Of a DNA stretch of 24,392 nucleotides, positions 1-7,574 are shown one piece after another. The notes under the pieces are model-generated. The model did not search any database. It saw only the letters and a program-made list of their open reading frames with translations, and was not told the origin of the DNA. Origin of the DNA: a virus; the IMG/VR virus record IMGVR_UViG_3300025669_000186, positions 1 to 24,392 of that record; one strand, written 5' to 3'. The position numbers and the translations under genes were made by a program. The stretch's first letter is position 1. Each line of letters starts with the position of its first letter.

Positions 1-59
1 TTCCTTTTGTGGCCGGCGCTATACTCTTGACAAAACTCCTGCTCAGGGCAAAGGTTCAT
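1..59 (-). CDS. 5' end of an unidentified gene (partial, runs off the left edge)
   Basis: An open frame begins with ATG at 59 and reads MNLCPEQEFCQEYSAGHKR before the window ends. A good ribosome site (GAGGTGA, about 6 bases before the ATG) lies inside the end of the upstream gene, which it overlaps by 17 bases in another frame. Two Cys residues (C4, C10) early in the protein could be part of a metal site, but too little is visible to name a function. The call rests on the ribosome site, the open frame to the edge and the habit of overlapping genes in this operon. Confidence 0.42.
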   Translation of the reverse strand, partial: MNLCPEQEFCQEYSAGHKR

Positions 60-201
60 TCTCTATCACCTCATAGTAGAAATCTATCCAGGCTTTTACC
101 GCCATCGTGCCCTTGGGGATTAACACCCACTTATCATGGCACCACTTGTTGAAGGTTTCTTCGTATTTATCCACTTTATCCTTGTATTCTTCTCTGGTCA
201 T
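43..201 (-). CDS. Small hypothetical protein, 52 aa
   Basis: The function is not recognised. The ATG at 201 forms an ATGA overlap with the stop of the phosphoesterase gene, and a G-rich stretch (GGGGGGCGG) sits about 9 bases upstream as a possible ribosome site. A longer reading of this frame would run deep into the phosphoesterase gene, so the short start is preferred. The protein is soluble and mixed-charge (starts MTREEYKDKVDKYEE), rich in aromatic residues (W19, W25, W38, FYY), with no membrane segment and one Cys. It is probably co-translated with the phosphoesterase. Confidence 0.6.
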   Translation of the reverse strand: MTREEYKDKVDKYEETFNKWCHDKWVLIPKGTMAVKAWIDFYYEVIENEPLP

Positions 202-1148
202 CTGTAAATCCGCCCCCCGTACATTATTGTGTGGTCTATAATCGGGATCGGCTCCACGTGGAACCTCTTTCCCTTGAAATGGACTAACGAGAAGCCCTGC
301 TGCCAGTTGGGGTGTTTGATCCAGTCCGGGTTCAGATGGCACAAGCAGAAGTTCTCCCACCAGCCGTAAGTCCCGAATCTGTCCCTCTTGTAGAATACAC
401 CCCCTCTATGGGTATGCCCACATATTCCGTTACCCCCGTGTTTCTCGTGTAGCCTCTTGGCTGTATAGCTTGAGTGTACACTTACTAAATTGCCATGTAT
501 TACCAGGAAATCATTGTTGACCATCAACCCCTGTTCATACTCGAGGAGCTGTACCCCCAAATCTTTCAACCCCATCAATTCGGCAAAGTCCAGGCACTTC
601 AGGGAGGATAATACTGCGGCGTTATTCCACAAGAAAACCGTCAGCCGGTCCTCGTGATTCCCTTTCCCGTATATCTTCTTGGCATTGGGGAATAACTTGT
701 TGTGCCTGTCAAGCATATACTTTGTGGAGTCTATATCTTTCTGTAGGTTATTTATCCTCAGCGGGTTCTTGTTGAACTTCGACAGCCCGTAAAAGTCGTT
801 CATATCACCGTTATAGAACATGTAGTGTATTTCCCGGTCCTGCAAGAACCTCTCCACCAAAGACAAGCAAACGGCATCATGGTAGGGATTATGTGTATCG
901 TTCAAGATAGCCGCCGTTCTTATCTCGTTGGTTGTATTCAGCGTAAGGGGTATGTTTATTTCTCCCGGCTCCCACCCCGTATTATTAGCCCCAACCTTAA
1001 CCCCATACACCTGCCTCATTGCCCTGGTAAAAGAAGCAACATTAGGATACCCACACTCATCAGCCAGTGTCGCCCTCTCCCCTGCTAGATATTTCTGTAT
1101 GATTATCTGGCCCTCGTTGCTATCCTTATCCGGGAGTCGCTTATTCAT
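198..1148 (-). CDS. Calcineurin-like metallophosphoesterase with N-terminal helix-turn-helix-like region
   Basis: This is a predicted two-metal phosphoesterase, 316 aa, of the calcineurin/Mre11-SbcD superfamily. All family motifs are present in order: D84-x-H86, G114-D115 (NGDMND), G163-N-H165-E166 (GNHED), H218 in VIHGN, and G244-H-T-H247. Residues 12-50 look like a small helical DNA-binding segment (ATLADECGYPNVASFTRAMR) of HTH type, which suggests that it acts on DNA rather than on protein. The start is the ATG that overlaps the preceding nuclease gene as ATGA. Next to NinG-like, helicase and ERF genes, a role in DNA end processing or repair is likely. It lacks the usual SbcD capping-domain length, and no SbcC partner is in the window. 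A nucleotide or RNA-end phosphatase remains possible. Confidence 0.85.
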   Translation of the reverse strand: MNKRLPDKDSNEGQIIIQKYLAGERATLADECGYPNVASFTRAMRQVYGVKVGANNTGWEPGEINIPLTLNTTNEIRTAAILNDTHNPYHDAVCLSLVERFLQDREIHYMFYNGDMNDFYGLSKFNKNPLRINNLQKDIDSTKYMLDRHNKLFPNAKKIYGKGNHEDRLTVFLWNNAAVLSSLKCLDFAELMGLKDLGVQLLEYEQGLMVNNDFLVIHGNLVSVHSSYTAKRLHEKHGGNGICGHTHRGGVFYKRDRFGTYGWWENFCLCHLNPDWIKHPNWQQGFSLVHFKGKRFHVEPIPIIDHTIMYGGRIYR

Positions 1149-1537
1149 AAGACCTCCTTGATCTTTTCCTTCAGGTATATTGTCAATGCCTCTATATCGG
1201 GTTTTTGTGGTGTGAATGCGCGGCCCATCAGTAAATCAAAATCATCATCACCCAGCCTTGCCATAAACCAGTTGCGGTGTTCCTCCGGATGGGCAGTTAG
1301 ATACATATGGCACCCCCCGCACAAACCGGCAGCGTTATCCGGGTCCCACCTAACGCTCATCTTCCCTCGACCCCAAAAGTGGGAGCACTGAAGATGCTTC
1401 CAGCCGGGGAATACCGTGCCGTTTTCTTTCTCTGTGTCTGGTTTGATTGTCAGGCATCTCTCACAACCCCCAACCCTGGCGATGGCCCGGCGCCGGATAT
1501 ACTCTGAAAACAACTTATCGAGTGGGTCAATCTTCAA
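1145..1537 (-). CDS. NinG/Rap-like recombination endonuclease (Cys-rich HNH-type fold)
   Basis: A 130-aa protein resembling the lambda NinG (Rap) family of structure-specific nucleases that act on recombination intermediates. Visible marks are a C25-x2-C28 pair, then LQCSHFWGRG, a basic and acidic stretch (VRWDPDN), LCGGCH, and P-E-EH-NWF, the same order as in NinG (Cys-His, R-x-D-x-N, C-x2-C, then a helical Tyr/Arg tail). The start is TTG at 1537, overlapping the previous stop as TTGA, with AAGGGGGAG 5 bases upstream. No other start codon lies before the conserved Cys pair. Its placement in an operon with ERF and a phosphoesterase supports a recombination role. A general HNH endonuclease is the alternative. 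Confidence 0.75.
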   Translation of the reverse strand: MKIDPLDKLFSEYIRRRAIARVGGCERCLTIKPDTEKENGTVFPGWKHLQCSHFWGRGKMSVRWDPDNAAGLCGGCHMYLTAHPEEHRNWFMARLGDDDFDLLMGRAFTPQKPDIEALTIYLKEKIKEVL

Positions 1538-1779
1538 GGCATCTCCCCCTTCTCGGGATTTAACTTAATTGTTGCGTCACAGGCAGGGCATATCTGTGGT
1601 TCGGGAAAAGCCTCTATACTCCAGAATGGGTTGTTGCATATCATGCAAGTCAGGTGGTATTCCTGATTAGTCCCTGGTTCAAATAGAGAGCAGATTTGAT
1701 GGGTAGCACGGCCCACTGAACACTCGTTCTTCTTAACTGCTTCTAGTATCTTCCGTACTTTCTCTTGTCTATCCATCAC
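1534..1779 (-). CDS. Small zinc-ribbon protein
   Basis: An 81-aa protein with a C-terminal zinc ribbon (C45-M-I-C48 and C64-P-A-C67) and an N-terminal helical region (RQEKVRKILEAVKKNEC) that looks HTH-like or dimerising. The start is GTG at 1779, overlapping the upstream stop as GTGA. The ATG immediately after it (1776) is an equally good choice and would shorten the protein by one residue. Possible roles are DNA binding or an accessory factor, but no specific function is recognised. Confidence 0.7.
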   Translation of the reverse strand: MMDRQEKVRKILEAVKKNECSVGRATHQICSLFEPGTNQEYHLTCMICNNPFWSIEAFPEPQICPACDATIKLNPEKGEMP

Positions 1780-2054
1780 TTACCCTCCTTAATATCATCC
1801 AGTAGCTCTTGCTCAAAATCATTAAGTTCCTCTACCGAAATCCTATACCCTACGAGTCTGTAGGAATAAGAATCGTGTACTTCAAGCTCTTTAATTCTAC
1901 TGAGTATCATCTCTACTGCTTTGGTTGCTTGGGCTTTGGCGATTTCTTTATCGGACTTTGATACATCAACTAGACTCCACGGTGACTCGTTAGATGGGAA
2001 AGGTTTGTTCATCGCATCTCTTATCTCTATCTCTGTAAGTAGTAATTCAGTCAT
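1776..2054 (-). CDS. Hypothetical protein, 92 aa
   Basis: The family is not recognised. The protein is acidic and mostly helical, with central KAQATKAVEMILSRIKELE and a Glu/Asp-rich C-terminus. The ATG overlaps the previous stop as ATGA, and GGAGG lies 5 bases upstream, so the gene is well supported as translated. No metal site, membrane segment or signal sequence is seen. Confidence 0.72.
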   Translation of the reverse strand: MTELLLTEIEIRDAMNKPFPSNESPWSLVDVSKSDKEIAKAQATKAVEMILSRIKELEVHDSYSYRLVGYRISVEELNDFEQELLDDIKEGK

Positions 2055-2392
2055 TTTTCCTCCAATGGATATGTTAGTTCGTAGCCGAACTTATCCAGAG
2101 CATCCTTATCAATGAGACTTTCTATGACATATCCCATTTTGTCAGTTACGCAATAATCAACAGAGAAGTTGTCAGGCAACTCCGCCTCTTTATCTACCAG
2201 CATTACACCGAGAGAATCTAGGTCTGATATTATTTCGTCAGCCCTTCTATAATACTTTGCTTTAGCCCATCCATAATCATTGCGCCAACTAAAACCACTC
2301 ACTACTTGTTGGAATACATCAAGATAATAATGCTCAAAGAGTTTAAATGCTATCTCCTCTCGTACCTCTTCCCTCTTAGCTTTTATGTCCAT
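2051..2392 (-). CDS. Hypothetical protein, 113 aa
   Basis: The family is not recognised. The reading frame is open further upstream from a TTG, but the ATG at 2392 has a near-perfect ribosome site (GAGGAGG, 6 bases away) and avoids overlap with the preceding gene, so it is chosen. The protein begins with a charged helix (MDIKAKREEVREEIAFKLFE), has an aromatic-rich centre (FSWRNDYGWAKAKYYRR) and an acidic end. It is predicted to be soluble. Confidence 0.72.
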   Translation of the reverse strand: MDIKAKREEVREEIAFKLFEHYYLDVFQQVVSGFSWRNDYGWAKAKYYRRADEIISDLDSLGVMLVDKEAELPDNFSVDYCVTDKMGYVIESLIDKDALDKFGYELTYPLEEK

Positions 2393-2403
2393 TAGTTGCC
2401 TCC

Positions 2404-2763
2404 TCAATCTAAATACCCTACTCGCCAAACTTTGTCAGTCTGCGGTTCGATGAAGTAACATCCATTACCAATGATAGCGCAGTTTAGAGCGTGTCCTCTC
2501 TTGCCTATCATATCTATCTGGAAGTGCAGGTCGTAGCCATCCTTACGAGCGTCTTCTACCAGATGGATAGCGTAGTCGTCACAGTCACCCTTTACCCAAC
2601 CGTCATCAGTAATAACATAGTATTTAGTCTCGTTTACCGGATTAATTTCTAGCCATATCTCTAGTTTATGAACACTCTCAAACTCCCTTAACTGGCAGGG
2701 ATGATTGACAGGCATAAACATAGCAGGGATAACACCCATAGCCATAAAGATTGATAGTATCAT
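2404..2763 (-). CDS. Transglutaminase-like (papain-fold) protein with N-terminal hydrophobic segment
   Basis: A 119-aa protein with a catalytic-looking Cys-His-acid set: C61 in GDCDDYA, H91 in KRGHALN, and E106 or D110 in YFIEPQTD. This order and spacing fit the bacterial transglutaminase-like cysteine proteinase group. Residues 1-20 (MILSIFMAMGVIPAMFMPVN) are hydrophobic and may be a signal peptide or anchor without a strong basic N-terminus, so export is possible but not certain. The start ATG has GGTGAG 5 bases upstream. It sits between replication genes and small unknowns and is followed by no lysis gene. It could be a peptidase, an amidase or a binding-only relative; the substrate is unknown. 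Confidence 0.65.
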   Translation of the reverse strand: MILSIFMAMGVIPAMFMPVNHPCQLREFESVHKLEIWLEINPVNETKYYVITDDGWVKGDCDDYAIHLVEDARKDGYDLHFQIDMIGKRGHALNCAIIGNGCYFIEPQTDKVWRVGYLD

Positions 2764-2820
2764 TTACTCACCTTAATCCAGGCTAACCAGCACAGGTCAT
2801 ACACATACCAGAATACACTC

Positions 2821-3063
2821 TTAATCCTGCTCACTTTTACCCCCTCTCAAAAAGTTCCTCATGACATAAATCCCCAGGACAAGCATTCCTATTGAGCCTA
2901 TAAATTCGACCCACCGGACGATATGGTTAGGCTCATATAGGTGGATGATTCCATACTGAAGGATTTGGGTATTGATAACGATGTAGTAAATTGACATCCA
3001 GCAGAACAGTCCCAGGGCCACTACCAGGGGTACCACGGTTCTAGCATTCATTCTTCTTTTCAT
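2821..3063 (-). CDS. Small membrane protein with two predicted transmembrane helices
   Basis: An 80-aa protein with a basic N-terminus (MKRRMNAR), hydrophobic helices at about residues 9-32 and 51-68, and a charged C-terminal tail (GGKSEQD). The basic start suggests that the N-terminus stays in the cytoplasm. ATGA overlap couples it to the DnaB gene. The function is unknown. A superinfection-exclusion or membrane-tethering role is possible from its position among early genes, but nothing in the sequence decides it. Confidence 0.65.
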   Translation of the reverse strand: MKRRMNARTVVPLVVALGLFCWMSIYYIVINTQILQYGIIHLYEPNHIVRWVEFIGSIGMLVLGIYVMRNFLRGGKSEQD

Positions 3064-4340
3064 TGCTTAACCTCCGCATAGTTCTCGTAATGATTCTTCC
3101 TCCAGATTAGCTTGATGGCCGGCGCCGGACCTAACTGCCGATTCTTGGCCATCTTGATTTCGAGGATACCAGGCTCAGGGGTGTTGTCATTGTAATACTC
3201 ATCCCTGTAAAGCAACAAGGCGATGTCGGCATCCTCTTCGAGGCTCCCGCTTTCTCTGAAGTCTGATACCCGGGGCCGCCGGTTATCATCTGCGCGGTGT
3301 TCTAATCCCCGGTTAAGCTGACTGCATCCTATCACTGTAATATCTAGCTCCTTGGCTATAGCCTTCATGGTTTTACTAGCACCTGAGACAGCCTGGTGCA
3401 TATTCTGTGACGTGCGGCACTCCTTGAATAACTGGATATAATCGACTACCATGAAATCAAGCCCGTGATCTTCCTTGATCCTGCGAGCGCAACTTGCTAC
3501 CTGGGCTGATGTGCTATCCCTGAAATCGTAGAATAAAGGCCGCGCTTCGACCTTCCCTGCCAGTGTCATAATCTCTCCCCACTTGTCCTCGGATATCGTA
3601 TTGTGCCTTAATTCCCTAACAGTCACATCATACAGCTTGGCTACCTCGCGCTCGAGCAACCCCATCAGGTCCATCTCCAGGGATACAAACAACCCTTTCA
3701 ACCCTTTACTAACCAGCTTTAACGCTACCTCAAAGACTATCTGCGACTTACCCATCGATGGCCTACCACCAACAATAATCCAGTTCTGTCGGTATAGCCC
3801 TGCGGTGATTCTATCCAGATCAACAAACCCCCAGGATGAAGCTAACTTATTGGCCTTCGCTTCGTCAACGTAATCAATCAATCTCTGGGCTGCTTGCTTG
3901 GGGGTAACTATCCCGGTGTTCTTTACCGCGCTATCCCGCAAGGTCTTTATTAGGCTAACGGCAGTATCTAAATCGTGTTCTACATTACCGGAATCAAGCT
4001 CACTTATTTTCTGTGCTTCCTGCATCAACTGCCTCTGTAAATGAGTCTTGCGGACTATCTCGGCATAATGTTCTGCATCTAGCGAGGTGGGGGTATTGGC
4101 TATTAAATGGCTGAGGTAAGCAGCCCCGCCACACTTGTCCAGCACCCCCATGTCGGATAGCTGTTGTGCCACGGTAATCTGGTTTATCTTAATAACAGCA
4201 CGACACGCCTCATATATCCAGCGTGTTCTTTCTCCGTTGAACTCCTCCGGCAAAAGGTCTATTAGTTCCAGGCAACCACCGTCTATTAAAAGACTACCGA
4301 TTACCGCTTCTTCTGCTTCGGTGTTATAGGCTGTTTTCAT
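3060..4340 (-). CDS. dnaB: DnaB-like replicative DNA helicase
   Basis: The phage hexameric 5'-3' replicative helicase, 426 aa, close to the usual DnaB length. The N-terminal DnaB domain (AEEAVIGSLLID onwards, residues 8-105) is followed by a linker and the RecA-like motor from about 165. Walker A is GGRPSMGKS (191-199), Walker B is FMVVDY (296-301), motif III-like GCSQLNR is at 338-344, and the family signature SDFRESGSLEEDADI is at 359-373. It is coupled by ATGA overlap to the helicase-methyltransferase gene upstream and shares an operon with the replication initiator, which probably loads it because no separate loader is visible. Confidence 0.96.
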   Translation of the reverse strand: MKTAYNTEAEEAVIGSLLIDGGCLELIDLLPEEFNGERTRWIYEACRAVIKINQITVAQQLSDMGVLDKCGGAAYLSHLIANTPTSLDAEHYAEIVRKTHLQRQLMQEAQKISELDSGNVEHDLDTAVSLIKTLRDSAVKNTGIVTPKQAAQRLIDYVDEAKANKLASSWGFVDLDRITAGLYRQNWIIVGGRPSMGKSQIVFEVALKLVSKGLKGLFVSLEMDLMGLLEREVAKLYDVTVRELRHNTISEDKWGEIMTLAGKVEARPLFYDFRDSTSAQVASCARRIKEDHGLDFMVVDYIQLFKECRTSQNMHQAVSGASKTMKAIAKELDITVIGCSQLNRGLEHRADDNRRPRVSDFRESGSLEEDADIALLLYRDEYYNDNTPEPGILEIKMAKNRQLGPAPAIKLIWRKNHYENYAEVKQ

Positions 4341-6595
4341 ATTAATAATTTCGCACCCACTTCATTCTCCGCACGCATTAAATTTTTAACGGCTACATTA
4401 TAATATTCCTGTTTTAATTCGATTAGTATCGCTTTGCGATTCAATTTAAGCGCCATAAATGCCTCACTCCCTATACCCCCAAATGGGGACAATACGGTCT
4501 CCCCAGGATTAGAATAAAGTTTAATACACCTTTCAATAGTGCCTAATTGCAAAGGGCAAATGTGCTTTTCATCATCAACGCCCCTGGCTCGATAACATTG
4601 CAATGTCTCAGTTTCTCGGATTCCTATCCAAATGCCATGCGCCCATTCTATCCATGTCTCGTTGTCTAGTTCTCCATTGCCTACCGGATTAATGGGAATT
4701 GCATTATCCCCTGGCTTTTTGAATATTAGTACCTGGTCAATTAACGCGGGCCGGGAATCCGCCGAGTCCCTGCGCAATTGCACAAAAAGCAATGCCTTGC
4801 TCTTAACTCGTATGGCTTGCGCTTGTGGGTTCTTTTGAACAAAAGCACGCCCACTAAATATCCACCCTTCTTTCTCATATGCCCTAATAACCTCGCCGGG
4901 GAAATCCTTGATTCCTATATATCCATCTTTCTGCGCCAATGCAGGTATATCCGATGTATGGACGCAAGTAAGGCGGCCAGGCTTAGTTACCCTTAACACG
5001 CCCTGAATAACAAAAGCGTAATGACGAAAGAACTCTATCCATCCACTACAATTACCTAAATCCCTATCACTGGCAGTATATGTGAACAAGTCGGCAAATG
5101 GGGGGGAATAAACAGATAGGTCCACGCTATCTGGATCCAACTCATCCATGCGTTGGCAACTATCCCCTAGCTTGGCAATCCAATTGGATCCAGTTGATTC
5201 ATCCTCTATATAATCGACAGTTATATTGCTTGATAACCCCAATTCAACCTCCTCATATTTCCTTATTTGTTCTATAAGTTTAGTTCTTAATCTGTGGGCG
5301 AGTGCATCCTTGCGCATAACATTGTAATATATCTCTGCCTCCGCCTCCGAGATAATGATAAAAACATTAACGGGTTCTGTTTGCCCATAGCGATATTGCC
5401 TTCGAATAGCTTGATAGTATGACTCCCACGAATCGTTAATACCCAAGAAAACCATATTGTGTGCATTCTGAAAATTCATCCCAAACCCTCCAATCTTGGG
5501 TTTAGTAATCAATACCGAGAACTTCCCATCTTGGAAATCCTCAAACGACTTTACCTTGTACTCGGGATTATCATTCCCCTTAACCTCAACAGCATCAGGG
5601 AATAATCTTGATGCACCATTACTCTCATTGTCTAATCCAGTCCATATTATCCACTGGGCCCCGTCCTCTTTAATAACTGATTTAAGGCAATCCAATCTAG
5701 GCAATAGCGAGGATTGTCTAGCTTTAACTCTATCAGTAATCCCATGTAGACCAGTAAAAAATAAATGGTCTCCTCTATATTCAGTTTTTACAAAAATAGG
5801 GGTTATCTTTAATTCGGGCAGAATAAAACCATCATCTTCGTATCCTAAATCAGATGGCTTGGTCATAGTCATGGCCCACGAAGATAGCCACTCGAAAAAT
5901 CGATCTTCAGCATGATGCTTCAATCTCCATTCGGTTCCCCCCTTATTGGTCCCCTTCTTGCGGTATGAGTTAATACCAAAATGGAGAGTGTGTTCTTTAT
6001 TGGCATTAACGAAGAAAGTGGCCAGCATCACAGGGACGCTACATATTCCCAAAAACTCAGCGTGGTTGCCAATCTCTGTATAATCGTTGGGGGCAGGTGT
6101 AGCAGTACAACACAATTTATATGGGATAGATGCACATAATGCCGTTAGCTTCTTACGAGTTTTGCCAGTAATGGCCTTTAGGATACTGGATTCATCTAGC
6201 ACCACGGCTTTAAATTGACTAAAATCAAACTCATCTACCATTTCATAGTTTGTAATCCATATCCCGTTGTGTGTTATGTCACATTGATGACGTACATACA
6301 CCACGTCTACCCCTATCTTGCGGGCCTCTCGTACTGTCTGCCTTGCCACGGATAACGGGGCAATTATTAATGTATTCTCATTCATTAACCTCGCCCATTC
6401 TAATTGAATAAATGTTTTGCCCAAACCAGTGTCAAGGAATACAGCACACCTACCTTTGTGTATCGCCCACAACACAATGTCTTTTTGCCAGCTAAACAAC
6501 TGGTCATGCACCCCATCCAACACGCTGATTTTACCAACAGAATCAACTTTTTGATACTTAGTCTGTAAGAAATCTTCGTAGTTAGAATTCACCAT
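4337..6595 (-). CDS. SNF2-type helicase fused to a beta-class DNA methyltransferase
   Basis: A 752-aa two-part enzyme. Residues about 30-440 are a superfamily 2 (SNF2-like) ATPase with motif I DTGLGKT (55-61), motif II LDESS (133-137; DESS instead of DEAH), motif III CTATPAP (163-169), motif V GFGMNFQNA (370-378) and motif VI QAIRRQYRYGQ (395-405). Residues about 470-750 are a DNA amino-methyltransferase with catalytic SPPF (497-500) before the AdoMet motif LSPFGGIGS (702-710), the order of the beta class; SPPF is often seen in N4-cytosine enzymes but N6-adenine is possible. No nuclease domain is present, so it probably protects or marks phage DNA while moving along it. The ATG overlaps the initiator gene by 7 bases; GTG at 6592 would give a GTGA overlap. 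Confidence 0.9.
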   Translation of the reverse strand: MVNSNYEDFLQTKYQKVDSVGKISVLDGVHDQLFSWQKDIVLWAIHKGRCAVFLDTGLGKTFIQLEWARLMNENTLIIAPLSVARQTVREARKIGVDVVYVRHQCDITHNGIWITNYEMVDEFDFSQFKAVVLDESSILKAITGKTRKKLTALCASIPYKLCCTATPAPNDYTEIGNHAEFLGICSVPVMLATFFVNANKEHTLHFGINSYRKKGTNKGGTEWRLKHHAEDRFFEWLSSWAMTMTKPSDLGYEDDGFILPELKITPIFVKTEYRGDHLFFTGLHGITDRVKARQSSLLPRLDCLKSVIKEDGAQWIIWTGLDNESNGASRLFPDAVEVKGNDNPEYKVKSFEDFQDGKFSVLITKPKIGGFGMNFQNAHNMVFLGINDSWESYYQAIRRQYRYGQTEPVNVFIIISEAEAEIYYNVMRKDALAHRLRTKLIEQIRKYEEVELGLSSNITVDYIEDESTGSNWIAKLGDSCQRMDELDPDSVDLSVYSPPFADLFTYTASDRDLGNCSGWIEFFRHYAFVIQGVLRVTKPGRLTCVHTSDIPALAQKDGYIGIKDFPGEVIRAYEKEGWIFSGRAFVQKNPQAQAIRVKSKALLFVQLRRDSADSRPALIDQVLIFKKPGDNAIPINPVGNGELDNETWIEWAHGIWIGIRETETLQCYRARGVDDEKHICPLQLGTIERCIKLYSNPGETVLSPFGGIGSEAFMALKLNRKAILIELKQEYYNVAVKNLMRAENEVGAKLLI

Positions 6596-7233
6596 CCGTC
6601 TGCACCCCTCTTGACCTTCGGTTTGTCTTTTGCGTCCCGTCTATCCCATGAAAGGATAGTAAAATAATGGCTCTTGTAGTGATCCCCCTTGCTGCCTATA
6701 TAGAGGGAGAGATTTTCAATTCTGTCCATGGTCCCTGTATAGTCAAACTTGGCAAATAGCTTATCGTATTCCCCTTGGGTTAACTTTATGTTGGGGTATT
6801 TCGCTATTACCATATACTTTTCCTTTTCCTTTTCCTCTTTACCTACGGGGAGGGCTACCGGAGGGCTACCGGAGGGCTGGGGTAGTACTTCCTTTTTCTC
6901 CTTACCATTCAGGAATTTCCACTTACTAGGGTTTTTAATGTCCTGGTGTTCTAAGAAACTCTGGATTACCCCATATGAATGACCATCTGATTCTATTCGC
7001 CCGATGTCCTGAGTCTCTATGAGGCTGTTAAGCCAGTCCTCAATATCAGCCCCGGTTATATCTGTATCATAGGGGAATATCTGTGCTTTGATTTGGAGGG
7101 GCCGCCATCGGAAGACACCTGTATCATCAGCTAGGTTCCAGAGTCCTATATATAGTAACCGGATATCCCTGGGGAGAGATCCCAAGTTTTCATCTAGCCA
7201 GAACTGCGGCTTGATTGTTCTTATTCTTGGCAT
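6589..7233 (-). CDS. Phage replication initiator (replisome organiser, winged helix N-terminus, DnaD-like C-terminus)
   Basis: A 214-aa protein. The first about 110 residues match the common phage initiator start (PRIRTIKPQFW, LPRDIRLLYIGLWNLADD, then IKAQIFPYD), a winged-helix origin-binding domain. A proline- and charge-rich linker (about 112-140) leads to a C-terminal segment with RIENLSLYIGSKG and YKSHYFTILSW, typical of phage replication proteins that contact the helicase. It would bind the origin and load the DnaB-like helicase two genes downstream. The ATG has AAGGTGG about 11 bases upstream, a wide spacing. The linker DNA holds an 11-bp tandem repeat (see findings). Confidence 0.88.
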   Translation of the reverse strand: MPRIRTIKPQFWLDENLGSLPRDIRLLYIGLWNLADDTGVFRWRPLQIKAQIFPYDTDITGADIEDWLNSLIETQDIGRIESDGHSYGVIQSFLEHQDIKNPSKWKFLNGKEKKEVLPQPSGSPPVALPVGKEEKEKEKYMVIAKYPNIKLTQGEYDKLFAKFDYTGTMDRIENLSLYIGSKGDHYKSHYFTILSWDRRDAKDKPKVKRGADGW

Positions 7234-7273
7234 AATACTACCATACCACCTTTAATGTTTGTTTGGCAAGCCA

Positions 7274-7438
7274 TTAACTATTACCACCACACCCTATAGG
7301 ATTATGGGGTATCTCACTGACTATCCTGATGGCCACAATATCATACCCCCTGTCCTTTGCTTCGTAAACAGCATCACCCCAGTTACGGGCTGGGAACCTG
7401 GCCTTGTCATTGTTCTTTAATGTTACCTCAAATATCAT
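7274..7438 (-). CDS. Small hypothetical protein, 54 aa
   Basis: The function is not recognised. Translation most likely begins at the ATG at 7438, which has AAGGAG 4 bases upstream. The same frame is open to a GTG at 7528 but no ribosome site lies there. The protein has a compact beta-alpha-beta look (MIFEVTLKNNDKARFPARNW, then DAVYEAKDRGYDIVAIRIV), like small phage proteins with a dRBM- or ASCH-type size, but no known motif can be assigned. Confidence 0.65.
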   Translation of the reverse strand: MIFEVTLKNNDKARFPARNWGDAVYEAKDRGYDIVAIRIVSEIPHNPIGCGGNS

Positions 7439-7574
7439 ATTGCTCCTTCCTGAGTCCCTGAGCTTACTCCTTGTCCCTATCGTCTGCCCCCAATATCGGC
7501 GTTGTAACCATGATGCCATTACAACCACTGGCAGACACCCTCAGCTCAAGCACCAACACTATTCCGTTGTCAAA

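Noticed and set aside
7439-7528. Longer N-terminus for the 54-aa protein
   Set aside because: The upstream GTG and ATG have no ribosome site, while the internal ATG at 7438 has a good one.
7464-7559. Minus-strand 31-codon frame between ERF and the next gene
   Set aside because: It starts only with GTG/TTG and has no convincing ribosome site; its end overlaps nothing that needs coupling. The 136-bp gap holds no feature I can support.
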